DNA of 6,092 bases from Oscillospiraceae bacterium. GTDB lineage: Bacteria > Bacillota > Clostridia > Oscillospirales > Acutalibacteraceae. How positions within the stretch are numbered: the first letter of the stretch is position 1; every line of letters starts with the position of its first letter. The notes under the pieces are model-generated. The model was not told the origin of the DNA and ran no database searches. It saw only the letters and a program-made list of their open reading frames with translations. The position numbers and the translations under genes were made by a program. The DNA lies in assembly GCA_003517915.1 (NCBI GenBank), contig DOZQ01000136.1, forward strand, positions 809-6,900, given 5' to 3'. Positions 1-5,786 of this stretch are shown one piece after another.

Positions 1-15
1 CCGAAGTGGTGATAT

Positions 16-62
16 AAAAAACGCTGTCCGGGTTTGTCCATTACCGAACAGCATCGTTTTTT
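16..62 (+). terminator. Rho-independent terminator of an upstream, out-of-window unit
   Basis: An A-run (16-21) precedes an imperfect hairpin: CTGT at 24-27 pairs with ACAG at 48-51, and CGG at 29-31 pairs with CCG at 44-46, with one C/A mismatch between them. A CG followed by a T-run (55-62) completes the terminator shape. The stem is not perfect and has a bulge near its base, so efficiency is uncertain. It probably ends transcription of whatever lies to the left of the window. Confidence 0.6.
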
Positions 63-66
63 CTTA

Positions 67-95
67 TTGATTTTTATAATAACTTGCTTTATAAT
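67..95 (+). promoter_or_regulatory. Possible sigma-A promoter
   Basis: TTGATT (67-72), a 17-base spacer and TATAAT (90-95) match the housekeeping consensus. A transcript starting near 102 would run through the hairpin at 181-209 and the partial tRNA-Ala copy at 211-248 and could reach the intact tRNA. There is no good open reading frame directly downstream. The stretch is AT-rich, so a chance match is possible. Confidence 0.4.
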
Positions 96-180
96 GAATC
101 AAACAAAATATCCTCGTGATGTGGAACGGTATTTCAAACATTGATGACTTGTGGGTTGAGTGAGCATTTGGCGTATCAAT

Positions 181-209
181 CTACCACGATAGTTATGTTA
201 TCGTGGTAG
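181..209. repeat. 11-bp perfect inverted repeat (hairpin)
   Basis: CTACCACGATA at 181-191 is exactly complementary to TATCGTGGTAG at 199-209, with a 7-base loop. No T-run follows on either strand, so it does not look like an intrinsic terminator. It sits directly next to the partial tRNA-Ala copy, so it could be a protein-binding site, a mobile-element end or an RNA structure. Nothing in the sequence decides between these. Confidence 0.65.
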
Positions 210-210
210 C

Positions 211-248
<38 letters not shown>

Positions 249-294
249 TCGTGACGTTGCTAAAGGCACAGCGCAAAACGGCTGAAAATATCGC

Positions 295-323
295 TTGAAT
301 TTTTCCTGAACCTGATGTAAAAT
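295..323 (+). promoter_or_regulatory. Promoter of tRNA-Ala
   Basis: TTGAAT (295-300), an exact 17-base spacer and TAAAAT (318-323) form a good sigma-A promoter. The expected start near 330 lies about 20 bases before the mature tRNA 5' end, a normal leader length for RNase P processing. Confidence 0.65.
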
Positions 324-350
324 TGAATACGAAATTTCCCTTGTAAACGT

Positions 351-426
<76 letters not shown>

Positions 427-428
427 CG

Positions 429-461
429 AAAAGGCTCGCAGCTAAGTTGCGAGCCTTTTTT
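429..461 (+). terminator. Rho-independent terminator of tRNA-Ala
   Basis: GGCTCGCA (433-440) pairs with TGCGAGCC (448-455) around the loop GCTAAGT. The stem is extended by an A-run (429-432) against the T-run (456-461). This is a textbook terminator directly after the encoded CCA. Confidence 0.92.
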
Positions 462-474
462 CATGTTTTAAATA

Positions 475-503
475 TTGAAAAAACCGCTTACAAGGGATAT
501 AAT
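475..503 (+). promoter_or_regulatory. Strong consensus promoter for the small protein gene
   Basis: TTGAAA (475-480), a 17-base spacer and a perfect TATAAT (498-503) make one of the best promoter matches in the window. The -10 box directly abuts the Shine-Dalgarno GGAGG at 504-508. A transcript starting near 510 would therefore lack that ribosome binding site, which bears on the choice of start codon for the next gene. Confidence 0.5.
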
Positions 504-516
504 GGAGGAAAACATT

Positions 517-840
517 ATGTCCGAATATATTATTCAAAGCGAGGACGCTATGAGCGACTTTATATATAAAAATACCATTGTGATGATCCATCAGATCATT
601 AAAGCCAATTATGAGGCAGGAAAAAGCGTGGAAGAAGTCCTGTCCATTATCGCTTCTCTGACAGAAATTCCACCCACTTTGCAAGGCGGCATTCGCTCCG
701 GCGAAAATACACACTGTCAAAATTCCGATGGCATGACTGATTATCAGTTTCAAAAATTTATGGAATTGCGCGGCGAAAATGATGCTCTCCGTAAGGAAAA
801 CAAAGAATTGAAAGAACGGCTGGCAACTCTTGAAAGATAA
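517..840 (+). CDS. Small unrecognised protein with C-terminal coiled coil
   Basis: This encodes 107 residues of unknown function. I chose ATG 517 because GGAGG at 504-508 lies eight bases upstream. ATG 550, with GAGG at 541-544, would give a 96-residue form and fits better if transcription really starts near 510. The N-terminal half is predicted helical (about residues 12-50, including IYKNTIVMIHQIIKANYEAG). A short polar, glycine- and asparagine-rich linker follows (about 55-72). From about residue 74 to the end there is a charged helix with heptad-like spacing (FMELRGENDALRKENKELKE), a likely coiled coil for self-association or partner binding. No signal peptide or membrane segment is visible. 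It stands alone between the tRNA terminator and its own terminator. It may be cargo of the island, but no function can be assigned. Confidence 0.7.
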   Translation: MSEYIIQSEDAMSDFIYKNTIVMIHQIIKANYEAGKSVEEVLSIIASLTEIPPTLQGGIRSGENTHCQNSDGMTDYQFQKFMELRGENDALRKENKELKERLATLER

Positions 841-881
841 CTTGAACGGTTTTTCGTATTAGAAAATAAATAAGCACCATG

Positions 882-914
882 ACAGCTTGAAATTACGTTT
901 TCAGCTGTTTTTTT
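882..914 (+). terminator. Rho-independent terminator after the small protein gene
   Basis: ACAGCT (882-887) pairs with AGCTGT (903-908). Beyond a bulged T, GAAA (889-892) pairs with the TTTC of 899-902. The stem is followed by a seven-base T-run (908-914). It separates the small gene from the XRE-helicase operon. Confidence 0.8.
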
Positions 915-959
915 ATTTGTGCAGTTATAAAAGATGTAATCTAAAAAAGTCGTTTTTAT

Positions 960-988
960 TTGCATTTAAGTGACAAAAGTGATATACT
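960..988 (+). promoter_or_regulatory. Extended -10 promoter of the XRE-helicase operon
   Basis: TTGCAT (960-965), a 17-base spacer and TATACT (983-988) form a sigma-A promoter, strengthened by an extended -10 TG at 980-981. The predicted start is about 995, leaving a short leader with the ribosome binding site AGGAG at 1006-1010. Confidence 0.7.
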
Positions 989-992
989 ATCA
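980..992. promoter_or_regulatory. Candidate operator for the XRE regulator
   Basis: TGATA-TAC-TATCA is a perfect 5-bp inverted repeat with a 3-base centre that lies exactly over the -10 box. A Cro/CI-type protein bound here would block RNA polymerase. Because the next gene encodes such a protein, autoregulation is a reasonable inference. The repeat is short and could be chance. Confidence 0.4.
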
Positions 993-1019
993 GAGAAGGA
1001 CGATTAGGAGACGAGGCGT

Positions 1020-1232
1020 ATGGGTGTAAGCTATAAAAAGCTTTGGAAGCTCTTGATTGATAAGGATATGAAGAAGCGTGATCTCAAGGAGGCGGCTAAT
1101 CTCAGTCCGTCTATTATTACAAAACTGAATCAAAACCGGAGCGTTACCGTGAGTACCTTGGCACGCATTTGCACGGCTTTGAATTGTCGGATTGAGGATA
1201 TGATGGAGATTACACAGGACGATTTGGAATAA
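1020..1232 (+). CDS. XRE (Cro/CI) family transcriptional regulator
   Basis: A 70-residue protein consisting of little more than one Cro/CI helix-turn-helix domain. The recognisable core runs from about residue 18 to 62: KRDLKEAANLSPSIITKLN contains the turn and recognition helix, followed by VTVSTLARICTALNCRIEDM, the conserved fourth and fifth helices of XRE proteins. The start ATG 1020 has AGGAG at 1006-1010, nine bases upstream. The length is typical of the small stand-alone regulators found in Bacillota mobile DNA. It is the first gene of an operon with the helicase (35 bases apart, no terminator between), so it probably controls expression of the restriction-like module, as control proteins of restriction-modification systems do. 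A short palindrome over its own promoter supports autoregulation. The DNA-binding family is clear; the regulatory target is inference. Confidence 0.9.
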   Translation: MGVSYKKLWKLLIDKDMKKRDLKEAANLSPSIITKLNQNRSVTVSTLARICTALNCRIEDMMEITQDDLE

Positions 1233-1267
1233 ATCGTTATCGAAATCTTGTGGGGAGGATGATCGCA

Positions 1268-3913
1268 ATGCGGAGCAAGAATACGGCGGCGACACCATTT
1301 CACGCTTACTATACGGCGCGGAGGCTGGCCACGCTTACCGATGAAACGATGCTCCCCGCTTTCGCCTCTTCCGATATTTCCGTCTATCCCTACCAGATCG
1401 CGGCGGCACAGTTCGCGCTCCGTTCACAGCATCAAAAAGGCGTGATCCTGTGCGACGAGGGTTCACTCGGCAAGACTTATGAGGCGCTGATTATCGCCGC
1501 GCAGATGTGGTATAAGGGCAAAGACCGGTAGCTGATTGTCCTGCCGCCGAATCTGATTAAGCAGTGGACGGACAAGCTGGAAAACAGTTTTACCCTGCCT
1601 TACATACTGCTCGACAGCGAGGAAAACTATCGGGCAAGCGGCGGCTTTGAGCATTCCGGCCTAGTTGTCACTACATACGATTTTGTCGTGGCAAGGGTCG
1701 ATGAAATCGCGCGGGTCACGTGGGATTTAGCCATTTTTGACGAGGCCAGTGTTCTTGCCAAATCCTACACGGGCGAGAACAAAACCGCCGCCGCGCTGAA
1801 ATCCGCGACGGCTTCCGCGTTCAAGCTGCTCTTGACCCCAACGCCTATCACCATGAGTATCATGGATATTTACGGCCTCATCCATTTTATAGATGAAGTC
1901 GCATTGCCCGACAGCGATGAGTTTTATAAACGATATTTCCGCAAGCCGGAGAGTTACCCGGAGTTATCAGGCTGGGTGAGCCGGTACGCTTTTCGCACCT
2001 TGAAAAATCAGGTGACCGATTATGTGAGCTTTACCGAGCGAATCCCATATGTGATGGGTTATGAGCTGACCGCCGAAGAAAGAGCATTGTATGCGCTGGT
2101 CAAGCAATATCTCGATCTGCCGATAAAAGCCGCCTATCCGAAGATGGACGCATACGAGTTGAATCTCATATTTTATCACACACTTTCCTCTTCGCCGCAG
2201 GCGCTTTGTAAAATGCTTGAATCGCCCCTATCAAGGCTTGAGGCGGGTTCGGAGCGGGAGTTGCTGCTTAACATAGCTGAAAACGCCTCCAAAACGCGGA
2301 TAAACGGCAAATGCAAGGCGCTGACCTCTACCCTCAAGAAGTGTTTCACCCGGTTCAAGCAACTGAAGCTCCCGCAAAAGGCGTTGATTTTTACCGACAA
2401 CCGCACGACACAGAAATATTTGCGCGGCCTGTTATCGGAATATGGCGCGCTCGTATACAGCGGCGCGAACAGTCGAGACTATTCCGTGCCAGAGCGTTTC
2501 CGCAGCGACAAAGCCACGCCAATCCTCATCACCACCGACGATGCGGTGCGGGGTTTGGATATCGAATTTTGCCCGCTGGTGATAAACTATGATTTGCTTT
2601 ATAACGCCATAGAAATGGAGCAGCGCATCAGCCGGTGCCACCGTCAAGGGCAGAAATCCGACGTGCTGGTAATTAACCTCCTCGGCAAAGACAATCTTTC
2701 TGACGTGCGCATACTGGAGCTTATCAACAAGCGCGTGTTGCAGTTTGACGGCATTTTCGGGATGTCGGACGCAATTGTCGGCCACTTTGATTTGGATATT
2801 GATGAGGTTTTGGGCAAGCTCCGTCCGGCGCAAGAGGTGCAGACGGCGTTTGCCGAGAATCTCGCCGCCCATGAAGCCGATAATAAGCGACTGGTGGAGC
2901 AGAGCGAAAATGTGCTGTTTACCACCTTTACCAAAAGTGTTGCGGATAAAGTTACGGTCACGCCGCAATATATAGCCGACCAGTCCGCCGCGATAAACGC
3001 CGATTTGTGGGTGCTGGTCAAACTGTTCTTTGAGCAGTTTAACACCAAACACGGCGAGATTTTCGCGATTGACGATGAGGCGCAGACCGTTACGGCGCTT
3101 TGCGAAAAGGACGAGCTGCCGGTGCTCTTTTACTACTGGCAGGGCAGGGGCAATCGTCCGTACAAAAGCCTAAAATCATTCGGCATGGCAAAGGATTTCA
3201 GGCCGCACCACGGGCGAATCACGCTGACCAGCGTACTGGCGCGGGGTGTCCTGGGTGAGGCGGCGTGTGCGGGTGCAGGAGCGGTCACGGTCAATGCGGA
3301 TATCGGCTCTTGCAGAGTCGGGCTTTATGATGTGAATATAGCAAACGCCTCTGGTGGCGTGTGCTATAATACCCTTGTCGGGCAGACCGAATCCGGCGCG
3401 GTTTTATCGGAGGACGAATGCCAACGGATATTGAACCTTCCCATTATGGAATTTACCGAAAACGGAGACCGAAAGGAATACTGGCTCAGAAGCGCGACCG
3501 GGTATCACAAACGGCTTGATGCGTTGGCATCCCTTTTGCCTGTGGACGCGTTGAAACAGCGGTTTATCGAGTCGAGAGGCGAATCACAGGCGGGTGAGAT
3601 TGAGCGGATCAAGCTCAAATGCGAACGTGATAAGACCGTGCTGGAGCGCGCCTTGACGGCGATTAAGGCTGAGTGCGCCGCCGCAGAAAAGCAGATGGAT
3701 GAAGCCACCGACCGCGCCTCTATCATCTCCGCAAAAAAGCGACTGGCGGATTTGCGGCGGGAGCTTCGGAACAAAGAGGAAACGCTGTTCTTTGATCGGA
3801 TGCGGCTGGAGGCACAGGCCGAGGAAGAAATCGGGCGGCTGCGGGGAAACGCGACGCTCGCGGTCGAACTACGAAATCAATTTATCATCGAAGTGAAAGG
3901 AATGTCGATATGA
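1268..3913 (+). pseudogene. SNF2-family helicase, interrupted by an in-frame amber codon
   Basis: The reading frame encodes about 881 positions of a superfamily 2 ATP-dependent DNA translocase, broken by TAG at 1529-1531 (position 88). The start ATG 1268 has GGGGAGG at 1252-1258 nine bases upstream; ATG 1259 overlaps that site. Motifs in order: YPYQ (Q motif, 40-43), DEGSLGKT (Walker A, 63-70), LIVLPPNLIKQW (Ia, 89-100), DEAS (Walker B, 158-161), LTPTPI (III, 189-194), ALIFTDN (IV, near 372), TTDDAVRGLDI (V, from 422) and QRISRCHRQGQ (VI, 452-462). A charged coiled coil spans about 779-868. The TAG falls between Walker A and Ia, where a CAG glutamine would fit, so one C-to-T change explains it. 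Helicases of this kind lie beside type III-like methyltransferases in Bacillota, and the overlapping next gene agrees. Unless suppressed, only 87 residues are made. No shift of frame is seen elsewhere. Confidence 0.88.
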
Positions 3914-3985
3914 ACAAGCTAGAGGCCGGCGACCGGCTGTCAGGGTTATCTATGGATATAGAGCAAAACAATCTGGAGAACTTTC
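3910..3985 (+). pseudogene. N-terminal remnant of a type III-like adenine methyltransferase
   Basis: ATG 3910 overlaps the helicase stop (ATGA), with AAAGGA at 3896-3901 as ribosome binding site, so the two genes were translationally coupled. The first 24 residues, MNKLEAGDRLSG then LSMDIEQNNLEN, resemble the start of site-specific DNA (adenine) methyltransferases of Mod type, which commonly begin M-x-K-L with an SxDI...N.EKLK pattern before an LFPE segment. The match is lost after residue 24, where the DNA becomes the antisense strand of a reverse transcriptase gene. The frame then runs on as nonsense to TGA at 4015-4017. No catalytic motif (DPPY or FxGxG) survives. The family call rests on a short stretch and on the helicase context. 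A different downstream partner gene cannot be excluded. Confidence 0.5.
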
Positions 3986-4345
3986 CATCACTCGTTCGGC
4001 GACCCGGCGGCTTTTGACGTATATGTTACTGTCGTCCGCATATCTCACGAATTTGTGGCCTCTGCTTTCAAGCATTCGGTCAAATTCCGTGAGATAAATA
4101 TTGGAGAGAAGTGGCGAGAGCTTACCCCCTTGGGGCGCTCCCTCGCTCGTTGGACTTATTAGCCCTTTTGCCATTACGCCGCTCTTTAGGAAACGGCGTA
4201 TCAGCTTTACAACTGCTTTGTCCTTTACTTCCCTGCTCACCAGCCCCAAGAGAATATCGTGGTTCACAGTGTCAAAATACTTCGCCAAATCAATATCCAC
4301 GACATGGGTGTATCCCTCGTCATAGTAGGCGAAAAAATCCGTTTG
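3980..4345 (-). pseudogene. ltrA: Group II intron reverse transcriptase fragment
   Basis: On the minus strand this reads as the catalytic core of an LtrA-type reverse transcriptase/maturase. Visible blocks in order are AYYDEGYTHVVDIDLAKYFD and TVNHDILL (RT2-RT3, first catalytic aspartate), KLIRRFLKSGVM, GAPQGGKLSPLLSNIYLTEFD split over RT4, and KFVRYADD (RT5, with the two catalytic aspartates), then IYVKSRRVAERVMES. That is roughly 115-120 residues of a protein normally over 400. The N-terminal RT0-RT1 blocks, the X/thumb domain and any endonuclease domain are absent, and no intron RNA domains V/VI can be recognised. The first in-frame ATG is at 4300, but homology begins upstream of it and a TAG at 4358-4360 closes the frame, so this is a fragment. 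It lies antisense to all neighbours and joins the methyltransferase remnant at about 3980. It is very probably inactive. Confidence 0.92.
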
Positions 4346-4377
4346 GCCATTGCTGCGCTATTTGAGGAGGTGTGATT

Positions 4378-4923
4378 GTGAAACGATACATTGACCTCAA
4401 AAACACAGAAATCGAATTGGTAGGGCAAATCCCCGCCGACTGGTCGGCTATTAAGGTACGCTTTATATGCGATATTACTACAGGGGACAAAGATACAATC
4501 AACCGAATTGACAACGGCAAATATCCATTTTACGTCCGTTCGCCAATCGTTGAACGTATTGATACCTACTCCTTTGACGGTGAGGGTGTCTTAATGGCAG
4601 GCGACGGGGTCGGCGCTGGCCGTGTATTTCATTATGCAACTGGAAAATTTGACTATCATCAGAGAGTATACAATCTCCATAATTTCCGAAAAGTTATCGG
4701 GCGCTACTTTTTCTACTTCATGCAAGAGAACTTTTATAAGGAAATTGAACGGAGTAATGCAAAATCTACCGTTGACTCCATTCGACTAAATATGATAAAG
4801 GCTTTTGTCGTTACATTTCCGGTTTCTTTAAATGAGCAAAAGGAAATCGTTGACTACCTCGACCGCCGCACCGCCGACATTGACGGCCTCCTCGCTGACC
4901 TCGCCCGTCAAGCCGAGATCTGA
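4378..4923 (+). CDS. hsdS: Truncated type I restriction specificity subunit HsdS
   Basis: This encodes 181 residues; HsdS proteins usually have about 400 with two target-recognition domains. GTG 4378 is the likely start, seven bases after GAGGAGG (4364-4370); GTG 4372 is in frame but overlaps the site. The N terminus (TEIELVGQIPADW, residues 10-22) is the hallmark entry to a first target-recognition domain, like the usual SGxxWIGxIPxxW. The variable recognition domain fills about 23-148, and the conserved distal motif SLNEQKEIVDYLDRRTADID starts at about 150. The coiled-coil spacer is cut off at residue 181, where the sequence turns into a serine recombinase tail in another frame. HsdS selects the DNA target of HsdM/HsdR complexes, but neither partner gene is present. 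Half-sized HsdS proteins can dimerise, yet the shortened spacer makes activity doubtful. Confidence 0.88.
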   Translation: MKRYIDLKNTEIELVGQIPADWSAIKVRFICDITTGDKDTINRIDNGKYPFYVRSPIVERIDTYSFDGEGVLMAGDGVGAGRVFHYATGKFDYHQRVYNLHNFRKVIGRYFFYFMQENFYKEIERSNAKSTVDSIRLNMIKAFVVTFPVSLNEQKEIVDYLDRRTADIDGLLADLARQAEI

Positions 4924-5111
4924 AAGAACTGACCGCGCCGATTCTCAACGAGCTGATCGACCGCATCGAAATCGGCAAGAAGGAAGTCATCGACGGCGAA
5001 AAAACGCAGAGTGTCCGCATTTTGTGTAAGCAGGTCGGATATGTGGAGATGTTCTCGCCGGAGGAATTGTTTGGGGACGAACTGAAATCCATCGCAAAAA
5101 TTGGCAAATAG
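4920..5111 (+). pseudogene. C-terminal fragment of a large serine recombinase
   Basis: In a frame different from hsdS, codons from 4920 to TAG 5109-5111 read as 63 residues beginning LKELTAPILNELIDRIEIG, continuing KKEVIDGEKTQSVRI and then a VGYVEM segment. This resembles the C-terminal domain (DUF4368-type) of large serine recombinases of Clostridia transposons and conjugative elements, where a LTPxxLNELIDRIxV helix and a QxVRIxYxxVG strand precede the end. The N-terminal catalytic serine domain, the recombinase domain and the zinc-ribbon region are all missing, and there is no start codon or ribosome binding site for this frame. It is a scar of a mobile element that once lay here. The family call is from the residue pattern only. 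Confidence 0.7.
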
Positions 5112-5122
5112 TAGTGGCTCTC

Positions 5123-5151
5123 TTGACGTCTTGATAATATTATGATAAGAT
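5123..5151 (+). promoter_or_regulatory. Promoter of the toxin-antitoxin operon
   Basis: TTGACG (5123-5128), a 17-base spacer and TAAGAT (5146-5151) with an extended -10 TG at 5143-5144 form a strong sigma-A promoter. The predicted start, about 5158, leaves a 27-base leader with the ribosome binding site AGAGGTGATC at 5171-5180. It shows that the pair is transcribed independently of the broken genes upstream. Confidence 0.72.
5134..5143. promoter_or_regulatory. Candidate operator of the antitoxin
   Basis: ATAATATTAT is a perfect 10-bp palindrome lying between the -35 and -10 boxes. Phd/YefM antitoxins repress their own operon by binding palindromes in this position, so this is the natural candidate site. 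It is pure A/T and could be a chance palindrome. Confidence 0.4.
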
Positions 5152-5184
5152 AAGGATAGAATAAATAACAAGAGGTGATCAGCT

Positions 5185-5442
5185 ATGATGGAAATAAGGC
5201 CAGTGTCAGACTTGCGAAATAAATTCCCTGAAATTGAAAATGCTGTCAACGGAGGGCAGCCTGTTTATCTGACGAAAAACGGTTACGGAGCGATGGTGGT
5301 TTTGAGCCTTGAACAATATGCTGCGCTTACGGAGGATGTTGAACTCAAGCTTGACGAAGCCGACCGTGCCGCCAATGTTTCAGATGTTCGGTATACGCAT
5401 GAAGAGGTCTTCTCCAGACTAAAAGAGGGACTGAATGGATGA
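5185..5442 (+). CDS. Type II antitoxin, Phd/YefM family
   Basis: An 85-residue antitoxin. The N-terminal part has the Phd/YefM pattern: an initial strand (MEIRPVSDLRNKF, residues 2-14), a helix, then QPVYLTKNGYGAMVVLSLEQY (residues 25-45), where the conserved strands form the dimeric DNA-binding fold. The acidic C-terminal part (about 50-85) is the usual flexible toxin-wrapping region, sensitive to proteases such as Lon or Clp in studied members. The ribosome binding site AGAGGTGATC (5171-5180) serves ATG 5185 or ATG 5188 equally well; they differ by one methionine. The gene ends inside the toxin gene (8-base overlap), so the two are translationally coupled. It is expected to neutralise the toxin and repress the operon. 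Frame and length are intact. Confidence 0.92.
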   Translation: MMEIRPVSDLRNKFPEIENAVNGGQPVYLTKNGYGAMVVLSLEQYAALTEDVELKLDEADRAANVSDVRYTHEEVFSRLKEGLNG

Positions 5443-5746
5443 ACGGTTTACGTTGCGTTATCTGCCGCTGTTTGAACAGGATTTAATGGCTGTCCGCGAT
5501 TATATCGCTTTCAAGCTTAAAAATCCCATTGCTGCGCGGCGGCTTATTGAGGACACGGAACAGGCAATTATGAAACGCCTTGCGAATCCGCTTGGGTTCG
5601 AGCCGTATCGCTCAGCCCGAGATCGAAAACAAACATACTACCGCATCAACATCCGAAATTTTTCAGTGTTTTATGTGGTGATTGACGATGTAATGGAAGT
5701 ACGGCGTTTCATATACAGTAAACGCAATTTGCCGGAAATTGTATGA
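5435..5746 (+). CDS. Type II toxin, RelE/ParE superfamily
   Basis: A 103-residue protein of full length for this superfamily. The N terminus (YLPLFEQDLMAVRDYIAFKL) and the helix NPIAARRLIEDTEQAI are typical of the two-helix hairpin. The C-terminal sheet follows (YYRINIRNFSVFYVVIDDVM, then EVRRFIYSKRN), with the family's Y-R-I...Y-x-V...V-x-R-x-x-Y pattern. RelE members cleave ribosome-bound mRNA and ParE members poison DNA gyrase; sequence alone does not separate the two here, although the Arg/Lys/Tyr-rich C-terminal strand is compatible with an RNase. ATG 5435 lies five bases after GAGGG (5425-5429), inside the antitoxin gene and with an 8-base overlap. It is intact, whereas the restriction genes around it are broken, which fits an addiction module stabilising an otherwise decayed island. 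Confidence 0.92.
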   Translation: MDERFTLRYLPLFEQDLMAVRDYIAFKLKNPIAARRLIEDTEQAIMKRLANPLGFEPYRSARDRKQTYYRINIRNFSVFYVVIDDVMEVRRFIYSKRNLPEIV

Positions 5747-5786
5747 ATGGCAGAGAAATAACACACTGCCTAAAACGACGTCTGAC

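Noticed and set aside
1529..1531. Programmed amber recoding (for example pyrrolysine) in the helicase
   Set aside because: No nearby structured element or suppressor tRNA is visible, and a CAG-to-TAG mutation in a decaying operon is simpler. Kept only as a point to check.
2432..3052. Long minus-strand open frames inside the helicase (for example 206 codons)
   Set aside because: They lie antisense to a frame with clear helicase motifs, have no ribosome binding site, and show no recognisable domain. They are by-products of GC-rich codon use.
1688..3913. Independent gene starting at GTG 1688
   Set aside because: There is no ribosome binding site, and helicase motifs Ia and Ib lie upstream of it in the same frame. 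It is only the first start codon after the amber stop.
3980..4345. Retron or diversity-generating reverse transcriptase
   Set aside because: The VDIDLAKYFDTVNHDIL, QGGKLSPLLSNI and RYADD blocks with their spacing are those of group II intron proteins. No template repeat, variable repeat or msr/msd-like region is seen.
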